Below, one piece after another: positions 1 through 5,190 of a stretch of DNA of 5,190 nt. Below the pieces are notes generated by a model. The model was not told where the DNA came from, did not search any database, and saw only the letters and a list, made by a program, of their open reading frames with translations. Source of the stretch: Bacillota bacterium (GTDB taxonomy: Bacteria > Bacillota > Clostridia > Acetivibrionales > DTU013); assembly GCA_023439545.1 (NCBI GenBank), contig JAEXNT010000002.1, forward strand, positions 1-5,190. The letters run 5' to 3'. The position numbers and the translations under genes were made by a program. Every line of letters begins with the position of its first letter. Position 1 is the first letter of the stretch.

Positions 1-517
1 GCGGGCTTTTCATCGAATCGTCGGCCGGGTCGGCAGCGTCGTACTCGGCAATACGCTTTTTCCCGCCGCCGCTGTAGCCTGACACGGCATGGCAGGTAAC
101 GGGATAATCCGCCGGGACGATCCCTTCCTTTATAAGAGGGTACATCAGCGCGACAAATCCTGATGCATAACAGCCCGGTACCGATACCCTGGCGGAATTC
201 CTGATCCTGCTCCTGAAATCGGGGCACAGTTCGGGGAAGCCGTATGCCCAGGCACTATTAGTACGGTGAGCCGTGCTTGAATCTATTATGCGGGCCTTGC
301 TGCCCTCGGCAAGCGCTGCGGATTCCTTTGCGGCGTCGTCGGGCAGGCAAAGGAAAACGATATCCGCTTCATTTATCAGCCTTTTCCTTTCGCCGAGATC
401 TTTGCGTTTCTCCGGATCTATCTTAAGCAATTCGATGTCATTTCGTTTTTGCAGACGTTCGTTAATCTGCAGGCCTGTCGTTCCCTCCTGGCCATCTACG
501 AAGATTTTGTATGCCAT
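1..517 (-). CDS. argC: N-acetyl-gamma-glutamyl-phosphate reductase, short (uncommon) form; 3' part missing
   Basis: This enzyme makes N-acetylglutamate semialdehyde from N-acetylglutamyl phosphate with NADPH, the third step of arginine/ornithine synthesis in the cytoplasm. The visible 172 residues open with a dinucleotide-binding strand and glycine loop, KIFVDGQEGTTGLQI (residues 4-18). A second strand, ADIVFLCLPDDAA (51-63), follows, and then DSSTAHR (79-85). The catalytic cysteine is C116 in SVPGCYASG, followed by HAVSGYSGGGKK (143-154). The DGQEGTTGLQ start and compact N-terminal domain match the short ArgC form of about 310 residues rather than the ~345-residue form. The ATG at 517-515 is chosen because AAGGAG lies 6 nt upstream. 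The gene leaves the window at position 1, so roughly the C-terminal 45 percent is unseen. It is transcribed away from all other genes here, and no other arg gene is visible. Confidence 0.95.
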   Translation of the reverse strand, partial: MAYKIFVDGQEGTTGLQINERLQKRNDIELLKIDPEKRKDLGERKRLINEADIVFLCLPDDAAKESAALAEGSKARIIDSSTAHRTNSAWAYGFPELCPDFRSRIRNSARVSVPGCYASGFVALMYPLIKEGIVPADYPVTCHAVSGYSGGGKKRIAEYDAADPADDSMKSP

Positions 518-523
518 ACTCTG

Positions 524-529
524 CTCCTT
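524..529 (-). promoter_or_regulatory. argC ribosome binding site
   Basis: AAGGAG on the minus strand sits 6 nt before the argC ATG. It fixes that start and argues that argC is translated from this ATG whatever happens in the long region upstream. Confidence 0.8.
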
Positions 530-553
530 CCAATATATAAAGCGAACTTACCT

Positions 554-754
554 GATGCGCTGCCTGGTTTTATTGAGAGAACATATGCGTAGAGACAATA
601 GAGTGTGTTAATCAAGAAAGTATAAGGCAAAATCACGTCCTGTTCGAGTGGGAGCGACCCAAGAGCGAGACACGTTTGATTTTGCGCCGGGGCTTGCATT
701 TACAGACTCTTTGGCTCGGAGCATCGTTCTCATGATAAAACCAGGCAGCGTATT
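554..754 (+). ncRNA. Candidate structured RNA of about 200 nt (long rod), family unknown
   Basis: The stretch folds on itself almost end to end. P1 pairs 554-575 with 733-754 (22 continuous pairs including wobbles). After one A-A mismatch it continues as 577-582/726-731 and 585-588/721-724. A short loop with 592-594/715-717 and 596-598/711-713 leads to P2, 600-612/698-710 (11 of 13 Watson-Crick), then 613-616/693-696. P3 is 627-635/677-685 (9 Watson-Crick pairs). A terminal hairpin has TGGG 649-652 against CCCA 658-661. In the P1-P2 rod, five positions are G-U if read on the plus strand (554/754, 557/751, 574/734, 575/733, 590/719) and would be A-C mismatches on the minus strand; the reverse case does not occur. 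This favours a plus-strand RNA. The promoter is unclear: TATATA at 534-539 could be a -10 box but lacks a good -35. No terminator is evident after 754. The size and rod shape recall 6S RNA, and clostridial raiA-type RNAs are another possibility, but no conserved family motif was recognised. It could also be a decayed inverted-repeat element. Confidence 0.55.
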
Positions 755-766
755 CATCTAGAATCA

Positions 767-775
767 ATTATACCA
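767..775 (-). promoter_or_regulatory. Extended -10 promoter element facing argC
   Basis: The minus strand reads TGGTATAAT, a perfect extended -10 (TGn plus TATAAT). Transcription would start near 760, just outside the inverted-repeat rod at 554-754, and would give argC a leader of about 240 nt. No good -35 is seen 17 nt upstream, which an extended -10 can tolerate. Confidence 0.55.
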
Positions 776-790
776 CATTTGTTATTTATA

Positions 791-819
791 ATTATACATA
801 CCAGTGTATAAAAATGCAA
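791..819 (-). promoter_or_regulatory. Second sigma-A-like promoter facing argC
   Basis: On the minus strand, TTGCAT (819-814) and TATAAT (796-791) are separated by exactly 17 nt. The -10 is perfect and the -35 keeps the TTG core. It lies about 24 nt upstream of the extended -10 at 767-775, so argC may have tandem promoters. The surrounding DNA is AT-rich, which makes chance -10 matches more likely. Confidence 0.5.
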
Positions 820-906
820 TATTTTAACTGAAATTCATTATGCAAAGTTACTAATAACCGATTTTTAAATTTGTTAAAAAGTGTACTAGTTGAAAAAGTC
901 AGCACA

Positions 907-915
907 TGTTATAGT
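907..915 (+). promoter_or_regulatory. Possible extended -10 promoter for the ABC ATPase gene
   Basis: TGTTATAGT fits TGn plus TATAGT, 45 nt before the gene start. TTGAAA at 890-895 is only 14 nt upstream of this hexamer but is 17 nt from the alternative AGTAAT at 913-918. Which pair is used cannot be decided by eye. Confidence 0.35.
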
Positions 916-946
916 AATTATAGTATCGTAAACCGTATTTAGATAT

Positions 947-954
947 GGGAGGGG
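947..954 (+). promoter_or_regulatory. Ribosome binding site that decides the ABC ATPase start
   Basis: GGGAGGGG lies 5 nt before the ATG at 960. The in-frame ATG at 945 directly abuts this purine run, so using it would bury the site inside the coding region. The start is therefore 960, not 945. Confidence 0.75.
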
Positions 955-959
955 AAAAA

Positions 960-2072
960 ATGGCAAGTGTAAAGCTAAAAAACGTATACAAAAGATATGA
1001 GGGTGGCGTTACAGCAGTAAGCGATTTCAATCTGGACATCGAAGATAAGGAATTCATCATTCTCGTTGGACCGTCTGGTTGTGGCAAAACGACGACCTTG
1101 AGAATGGTTGCCGGATTGGAAGAAATTAGCGAAGGCGAAGTTTACATTGGCGACAGACTTGTTAATGATGTTCAGCCTAAGGACAGAGATATCGCAATGG
1201 TTTTCCAGAACTACGCTTTGTACCCGCATATGACTGTATTCGACAATATGGCATTCGGTCTCAAGCTCAGGAAAACACCGAAGGAAGATATAAAGAAGAG
1301 AGTCCACGAAGCAGCAAAGATATTGGAAATAGAGCATTTGCTCGACAGAAAGCCTAAGGCTCTGTCAGGCGGACAGAGGCAGAGGGTTGCTCTCGGACGT
1401 GCTATAGTCCGTGACCCTAAGGTATTCCTCATGGACGAACCTCTTTCCAACCTCGATGCAAAACTCAGGGTTCAGATGAGACTTGAAATCACCAAGCTGC
1501 ACCAGAAACTGAATACTACGTTCATATATGTTACACATGACCAGACCGAAGCTATGACGATGGGTACCAGGATCGTCGTTATGAAAGATGGTCTCATCCA
1601 GCAGGTCGACACTCCTACAGCATTGTATGACAGACCGGTCAACATGTTCGTTGCAGGCTTTATCGGCAGCCCGCAGATGAACTTCATCAATGTTGAAATC
1701 AACAAAAAAGGCGAAGATATACTGCTGAAGTTCGGCGAACACGTTATCAAGCTGCCTGAAGGCAAAGCAAAGAAGATCGACGGTACTGACTTCATCGGTA
1801 AGGAAGTTGTCATGGGCATCAGGCCTGAGAGCATGCATGACGAGGAAGCATTCCTTGAATCAATGCCCGACAGCATCGTAAAGGCAAACGTGGAAGTCGT
1901 AGAAATGCTCGGTTCCGAAACCCTGCTCCATATGTTCATCGGGGACGTAAGCTGCACAGCAAGGGTCAACCCGAGGACCAAAACCAGATCCGGAGATGTT
2001 ATCAAGATAGCTATCGACACCAACAGGGTCCACCTTTTCGACAAAGACACGGAAAAGACGATAGTAAACTGA
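960..2072 (+). CDS. ugpC: Carbohydrate-importer ABC transporter ATPase (MalK/MsmX/UgpC type)
   Basis: This is a 370-residue cytoplasmic ATPase of the CUT1 sugar-importer class. It dimerises under two permease subunits and drives uptake of oligosaccharides or glycerol-3-phosphate-like substrates. Visible motifs are Walker A GPSGCGKT (37-44), Q-loop Q83, signature LSGGQ (135-139), Walker B VFLMDE (155-160, catalytic E160), D-loop SNLD (163-166) and switch H193. The C-terminal part from about 240 to 370 is the OB-like regulatory/TOBE region, with GIRPES at 286-291. The length equals that of the family, and every catalytic residue is present. No permease or binding protein lies beside it, and the gene ends in its own terminator, so it is a lone ATPase. 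In Firmicutes such orphans (MsmX) are known to serve several importers. The substrate cannot be told from the ATPase alone, so the UgpC name is a family label. Confidence 0.93.
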   Translation: MASVKLKNVYKRYEGGVTAVSDFNLDIEDKEFIILVGPSGCGKTTTLRMVAGLEEISEGEVYIGDRLVNDVQPKDRDIAMVFQNYALYPHMTVFDNMAFGLKLRKTPKEDIKKRVHEAAKILEIEHLLDRKPKALSGGQRQRVALGRAIVRDPKVFLMDEPLSNLDAKLRVQMRLEITKLHQKLNTTFIYVTHDQTEAMTMGTRIVVMKDGLIQQVDTPTALYDRPVNMFVAGFIGSPQMNFINVEINKKGEDILLKFGEHVIKLPEGKAKKIDGTDFIGKEVVMGIRPESMHDEEAFLESMPDSIVKANVEVVEMLGSETLLHMFIGDVSCTARVNPRTKTRSGDVIKIAIDTNRVHLFDKDTEKTIVN

Positions 2073-2085
2073 TAACCACAAATAT

Positions 2086-2117
2086 AAAGAGGAAGATATC
2101 GATCTTCCTCTTTTTTA
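2086..2117 (+). terminator. Intrinsic terminator after the ABC ATPase gene
   Basis: A perfect 12-bp stem (2086-2097 with 2102-2113) encloses a 4-nt ATCG loop and runs into a T-rich tract. It starts 14 nt after the stop codon. It should end the ATPase transcript and separate it from the regulator gene. Confidence 0.9.
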
Positions 2118-2140
2118 TTTTATATTTTTTTCTAATATAG

Positions 2141-2146
2141 TATAAT
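2141..2146 (+). promoter_or_regulatory. Likely -10 box for the CdaR/PucR-type regulator gene
   Basis: A perfect TATAAT lies between the terminator and the GTG start, placing a transcript start near 2153 and a leader of about 38 nt. The -35 region is only T-rich, with no clear TTGACA match. Confidence 0.5.
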
Positions 2147-2190
2147 AATTTCCGTACACCAGATTATCTCGGCGACGGGAGGAATAAAAA

Positions 2191-3282
2191 GTGAAACTTT
2201 TTCAGAGCCTTGTAAATCAGATACATGAGTTTATGGATGGCTTTTTCGGCGTTATGGATGAAACCGGCTTGATACTCGGATGTACGGATGAAACACTGAC
2301 CGGAAGCGTTCATTCGGAGATCGGATCGATCCTTAACGAGAGAAGCCTGTTTTACGAATCCCAGGGCTTCCTGTTTCAAAAAGTTTATGTCAAGAACAGG
2401 ATGGAGTTTATAGTTTTCATAAACATGGAGGGGGAGCACAGCAGAAAACTGCTTTCGATGCTCGCCATCAACGTATCGAACATCCGCAATTATTATGAAG
2501 AAAAATTTGATCGCAGTAATTTCTTCAAGAGCATAATCACAGACAATATTTTGCCGGGAGATATACAGCTCAAGGCAAAGGAATTGCACATACCGTTCAA
2601 TGTCTACCGCTCAGTTTTTCTCATAAAGACCGAAAAGGTCAGGGACGTCCAGCCGCACGAAGTTATACAGAGCCTTTTCCCCAAGAAGATCAAGGATTTT
2701 GTCATCGCGCTCGACGACGAGAGCACCGTACTGATCAAGGAACTCAGGGACGACGAGGATACCAGGGAAATCGACAAGACAGCGAAATCGATCATTGACA
2801 CTCTGAATACCGAGCTTATGGTAAAGGCACAGATCGGGATCGGTTCGATAGTGGACAGTGTAAGGGAGATAGGAAGGTCATACAAGGAAGCTCAGACGGC
2901 ATTGCAGATCGGAAGCATATTCGAAAATGACAAGGCCATCATCGATTACAACAACCTGGGGATCGGAAGGCTTATATACCAGCTTCCGACAACCATGTGC
3001 AAGCTATTCCTCAAGGAGGTCTTCAAGGAGGGCTCCTTTGAAGCGCTGGACAGTGAAACGCTGCTCACGATACAGAAATTTTTCGAAAACAACCTGAACG
3101 TCAGCGAAACGTCGCGGCAGCTGTATGTCCACAGGAATACGCTCGTATACAGGCTCGACAAGATACAGAAGATCACGGGACTCGACCTTAGGAATTTTGA
3201 CGACGCTATTATATTCAAGGTATCCATGCTTGTAAAGAAGTATCTGGATAAGGCGGAAAGCTCCAGAGGGGAATTTGTTTAG
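2191..3282 (+). CDS. CdaR/PucR-family helix-turn-helix transcriptional regulator
   Basis: This is a 363-residue regulator. The GTG start is supported by GGGAGG at 2177-2182, 8 nt upstream. The N-terminal part (about 1-105) looks like a small sensor fold, with DETGLILGCTDETL at 23-36 resembling PAS or sugar-diacid-recognition domains. A middle region of about 135-250 fits the degenerate GGDEF-like CdaR domain, including GIGSIVDSV and the SYKEAQTALQIG segment (230-241). The C-terminus is a PucR-type HTH: FFENNLNVSETSRQLYVHRN then TLVYRLDKIQKITGLDLR (about 297-334). Family members usually act as activators of catabolic operons (sugar diacids, purines, others). No such operon is visible here; the neighbours are a sugar-type ATPase and ftsEX. 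Its ligand and targets are unknown, so no gene symbol is given. Confidence 0.88.
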   Translation: MKLFQSLVNQIHEFMDGFFGVMDETGLILGCTDETLTGSVHSEIGSILNERSLFYESQGFLFQKVYVKNRMEFIVFINMEGEHSRKLLSMLAINVSNIRNYYEEKFDRSNFFKSIITDNILPGDIQLKAKELHIPFNVYRSVFLIKTEKVRDVQPHEVIQSLFPKKIKDFVIALDDESTVLIKELRDDEDTREIDKTAKSIIDTLNTELMVKAQIGIGSIVDSVREIGRSYKEAQTALQIGSIFENDKAIIDYNNLGIGRLIYQLPTTMCKLFLKEVFKEGSFEALDSETLLTIQKFFENNLNVSETSRQLYVHRNTLVYRLDKIQKITGLDLRNFDDAIIFKVSMLVKKYLDKAESSRGEFV

Positions 3283-3361
3283 GGGCCGGCTGGAATTTTA
3301 AACATTTTTTAAGCAGGATTTAAGGATTTTTTTGTAGAATATAGTCATATTGTGCTGAATT

Positions 3362-3367
3362 GGGGAG
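3362..3367 (+). promoter_or_regulatory. Ribosome binding site that decides the ftsE start
   Basis: GGGGAG lies 7 nt before the GTG at 3375. The longer in-frame reading from TTG at 3360 would place the site inside the gene and add five residues absent from typical FtsE N-termini. Confidence 0.7.
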
Positions 3368-3374
3368 TGTTGAT

Positions 3375-4082
3375 GTGGTCGAGCTCAAAAATGTAGAAAA
3401 AACATATCCCAATGGGACTGTTGCATTAAGGGAAGTCAATCTTAAAATTGAAAAGGGAGAATTCGTTTTTGTGGTTGGACCCAGCGGTTCGGGCAAATCG
3501 ACGATGGTCAAGCTGCTGCTTAAGGAAGAGGATGCGACCGAGGGAGAAGTTTATGTAAACGGGTATGACGTAACTTCAATGACGAGGCAGGAGGTTCCTT
3601 ACCTCAGAAGGAGCCTTGGTTTTGTTTTCCAGGATTTCAGACTGCTGCCGAACAAAACGGTATATGAAAACGTTGCTTTTGCAATGGTAATCACAGAGGC
3701 GCTGCCGAAGGAAATCAGGCGGCAGGTACCTATGGCGCTTGCGCTCGTCGGTCTGAGCAGGAAGGCAAACATGTACCCGAACCAGCTTTCTGGCGGTGAA
3801 CAGCAGAGGGTCGCGTTGGCGAGAGCCCTTGTCAACAACCCGGCGCTTCTTATAGCCGATGAACCGACAGGTAACCTGGACCCCGAGACATCGTGGGAGA
3901 TCATGAAGCTCCTTAGCGAAGTCAATCACAGAGGTACAACGGTCATTGTGGCCACGCATGAAAAATCCATCGTCGATGAGATGAAGAAACGCGTCGTAGC
4001 CATCAGCAAGGGTTTGATCGTCAGGGACCAGGAGAAAGGACTTTACAGGGATGAAGATAAGAACAGTCCGGCATATAATTAA
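3375..4082 (+). CDS. ftsE: Cell division ATP-binding protein FtsE
   Basis: FtsE is the cytoplasmic ATPase of the FtsEX complex, which sends a conformational signal through FtsX to wall hydrolases instead of transporting a solute. From GTG 3375 it is 235 residues, near the usual ~228, and begins MVELKNVEKTYPNGTVAL, as FtsE proteins do. Motifs are Walker A GPSGSGKS (35-42), Q-loop Q86 in FVFQDFRLLP, signature LSGGEQ (138-143), Walker B LLIADE (158-163), D-loop GNLD (166-169) and switch H195. All catalytic residues are present. The last 32 bp overlap ftsX, so the two are translationally linked. The 92-nt gap upstream is AT-rich; TAGAAT at 3335-3340 is a possible -10, but no convincing promoter or terminator was found, so co-transcription with the regulator gene upstream is possible. 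Confidence 0.95.
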   Translation: MVELKNVEKTYPNGTVALREVNLKIEKGEFVFVVGPSGSGKSTMVKLLLKEEDATEGEVYVNGYDVTSMTRQEVPYLRRSLGFVFQDFRLLPNKTVYENVAFAMVITEALPKEIRRQVPMALALVGLSRKANMYPNQLSGGEQQRVALARALVNNPALLIADEPTGNLDPETSWEIMKLLSEVNHRGTTVIVATHEKSIVDEMKKRVVAISKGLIVRDQEKGLYRDEDKNSPAYN

Positions 4083-4947
4083 GGAAGGCGCCATAAACTC
4101 ATATAGAAACAAGCTGATGTCGCTGGCATCCGTTATGATAGTGACGGCTACGCTCGTTATCTTCGGTTTTTTCCTGCTGTCGGCATACAACCTCGAGGGC
4201 AACATAAAGGTCTGGAAGGAAGCGCCGCAGCTCGAGGCATTCTGCTATGAAGAGCTCAACGACGTACAGGTACAGAAGGTCGAGGACAGTATCAAAAACA
4301 ATGATAAGATTGCTTCCTACCAGAAGATCACCAAGGAGGAAGCTTTTCAAAGGGCCAAGGATAAGCTTGGTAACAGCTCCGGACTGCTTGACGGGTTCGG
4401 TGAGATTTTCCCCGTATCCTTCGTTATAAAGCTCAAGGATACGGCTTTTAGCAAGGATGTTGTAGCCGCTCTCGAAAAAAACAGCGGTATAAAGGAAGTA
4501 AGCTATTCGCAGGATGCGATCGATATAATTACCAGGGTGTCTTACTGGATTAAGCTCGGCAGCACCTTCATGGTTACGGTATTCCTGATAATATCGATAT
4601 TTATCATATCGAATACCATCAAGCTTACGGTGTTCGCAAGGCGTAAGGAAATAGGCATCATGAAATATATAGGCGCCACAGATTGGTTCATACGCTGGCC
4701 TTTTGTGGTAGAAGGTGTTATAATAAGTATAATTGGCGCTGTGGTAGCATTTGTCATATCGACGTACGGTTATAATGCTATTCAGGTAAATTTCTCACAG
4801 GATCTGATCATTGCCAATAAACAGCTGCTAACGCTCTCGAAAGTACAGGAGGTTTGGTCACGGCTCGCGGTATATTATCTGTTGATCGGCGCTGTAGTGG
4901 GCACAATGGGAAGCTTCCTGTCGATACGCAGATACTTGCGGGTTTAA
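4051..4947 (+). CDS. ftsX: Cell division protein FtsX, permease-like subunit
   Basis: This 298-residue integral membrane protein is the partner of FtsE. The short cytoplasmic N-terminus (1-22, RTVRHIIKEGAINSYRNK) is typical. TM1 is about 23-46. A large extracellular domain spans about 47-165, the part that in other species contacts hydrolases or their activators. TM2 is about 168-192, TM3 about 216-240 and TM4 about 271-292. The conserved cytoplasmic segment FARRKEIGIMKYIGATDWFI (195-214) follows TM2 and is the hallmark of the family. The ATG start lies inside the end of ftsE, with AAAGGA at 4035-4040 about 10 nt upstream. The outer domain has a single cysteine, C65. The protein is full length and looks intact. 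Confidence 0.95.
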   Translation: MKIRTVRHIIKEGAINSYRNKLMSLASVMIVTATLVIFGFFLLSAYNLEGNIKVWKEAPQLEAFCYEELNDVQVQKVEDSIKNNDKIASYQKITKEEAFQRAKDKLGNSSGLLDGFGEIFPVSFVIKLKDTAFSKDVVAALEKNSGIKEVSYSQDAIDIITRVSYWIKLGSTFMVTVFLIISIFIISNTIKLTVFARRKEIGIMKYIGATDWFIRWPFVVEGVIISIIGAVVAFVISTYGYNAIQVNFSQDLIIANKQLLTLSKVQEVWSRLAVYYLLIGAVVGTMGSFLSIRRYLRV

Positions 4948-4950
4948 GGT

Positions 4951-4993
4951 AAGGGGACACACCTTCAAATACCATTACAAGGAATGTCCCCTT
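4951..4993 (+). repeat. Hairpin repeat, copy 1 of 2
   Basis: This is a 43-nt imperfect palindrome. AAGGGGACA (4951-4959) pairs with TGTCCCCTT (4985-4993). A CA/AA internal loop follows, then CCTT (4962-4965) pairs with AAGG (4979-4982), closing a 13-nt loop. It starts 4 nt after the ftsX stop. No T-run follows on the plus strand, so it is not a standard terminator. The GGGGACA...TGTCCCC core resembles REP-like hairpins mobilised by IS200-type transposases in Firmicutes, but that link is inference. A role in protecting or attenuating the ftsEX transcript is also possible. Confidence 0.85.
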
Positions 4994-5013
4994 TCGTAGG
5001 GAAATACAGTAAG

Positions 5014-5056
5014 AAGGGGACACACCTTCAGAGTCCATTAAAAGGAATGTCCCCTT
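5014..5056 (+). repeat. Hairpin repeat, copy 2 of 2
   Basis: This copy has the same 43-nt length, stems, internal loop and 13-nt loop size as the copy at 4951-4993, separated from it by 20 nt. The outer stem extends by two pairs to 5012-5058. Stem bases are identical between the copies while loop bases differ (CAAATACCATTAC against CAGAGTCCATTAA). CCTTCAGA (5025-5032) can also pair with TCTGAAGG (5056-5063), an 8-bp fold that excludes the main stem. Confidence 0.85.
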
Positions 5057-5107
5057 CTGAAGGAAAAAAACAAGCTACAGATTTTTTGTGTATGGAGGTT
5101 TGGAATA

Positions 5108-5190
5108 GTGAAGAGATTGACAATCGTAACGCTTCTTGCAACCTTACTCATAACGGTTTTCATACCGGTCACTGTCTCGGCCGACAAGTT
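5108..5190 (+). CDS. Secreted protein, N-terminal signal peptide only (partial)
   Basis: Only 27 codons are present. GTG 5108 is preceded by GGAGG at 5094-5098, 9 nt upstream. The peptide has a charged start (MKR), a hydrophobic core of about residues 4-20, and a likely signal peptidase I site after VSA (residues 23-25), giving a mature protein starting DK. It is therefore exported. It follows ftsX by 160 bp in the same direction. In many Firmicutes this position holds a wall hydrolase or hydrolase activator (PcsB/EnvC-like, M23 or NlpC/P60), or a carboxy-terminal protease. None of these domains is inside the window, so the function stays open. Confidence 0.75.
   Translation, partial: MKRLTIVTLLATLLITVFIPVTVSADK

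Noticed and set aside
273..611. A 112-residue plus-strand reading frame over the argC start
   Set aside because: It is the complement of confidently identified argC, with low-complexity Ser/Arg-rich content.
496..699. A 67-residue minus-strand reading frame upstream of argC
   Set aside because: It runs through the structured-RNA region and the argC ribosome binding site in a different frame, has no good ribosome binding site, and its product resembles nothing known to me.
530..780. A T-box or known amino-acid riboswitch controlling argC
   Set aside because: No T-box core (GGTGGNACCGCG-like) or terminator/antiterminator pair is present on the minus strand, and the wobble pattern favours the plus strand.
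1472..2050. A 192-residue minus-strand frame with apparent hydrophobic stretches
   Set aside because: It is antisense to the ABC ATPase; the hydrophobicity is a by-product of the complementary codons.
3283..3374. A terminator between the regulator gene and ftsE
   Set aside because: The gap is AT-rich with T-runs, but no stable GC-containing stem precedes them.
3576..4205. A 209-residue minus-strand reading frame
   Set aside because: It lies opposite ftsE and ftsX, whose motifs are complete, and its sequence shows no recognisable domain.
4951..5063. CRISPR array or rho-independent terminators for the two hairpin repeats
   Set aside because: There are only two copies with a 20-nt gap, the repeats are strong palindromes with variable loops, and no T-run follows on the plus strand; on the minus strand the T-run precedes the stem.

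Overview
The window suggests a low-to-middle-GC member of the Firmicutes, most likely class Clostridia. The reasons are strong purine-rich ribosome binding sites, GTG starts, heavy use of AGG/AGA arginine codons, AT-rich intergenic DNA, and the protein families present: a MsmX/UgpC-type ATPase, a CdaR/PucR-type regulator, and FtsEX followed by a secreted protein. This is inference; no species can be named from the window.

Layout. Positions 1-517 (minus strand) hold the 5' part of argC, the short 'uncommon' form of N-acetyl-gamma-glutamyl-phosphate reductase. It runs off the left edge. Positions 518-959 are non-coding and contain two things. One is a roughly 200-nt stretch (554-754) that folds into a long rod; its wobble pattern points to a plus-strand structured RNA. 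The other is a set of good minus-strand promoter elements (767-819) that face argC. Next on the plus strand is a complete sugar-importer-type ABC ATPase (960-2072), closed by a perfect 12-bp intrinsic terminator. A CdaR/PucR-family regulator with a GTG start (2191-3282) follows with its own -10 box. Then come ftsE (start reassigned to GTG 3375) and ftsX, overlapping by 32 bp. A 160-bp spacer carries two copies of a 43-nt hairpin repeat. The window ends with the first 27 codons of a secreted protein (from 5108).

How they work together. FtsE (cytoplasmic ATPase) and FtsX (four-helix membrane protein with a large outer domain) form the complex that couples ATP hydrolysis to activation of a cell-wall hydrolase outside the membrane. 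The exported protein just downstream is placed where a PcsB/EnvC-like or other wall hydrolase partner often lies, but too little is present to identify it. The sugar-type ATPase has no permease or binding protein beside it, which fits a shared ATPase serving importers encoded elsewhere. The regulator's ligand and targets cannot be read from the sequence.

The most unusual signal is the 554-754 rod: five G-U pairs on the plus strand and no A-C mismatch, which is what selection for a plus-strand RNA would leave. No RNA family could be assigned by eye. The ftsX-distal tandem hairpins are the second item worth following.
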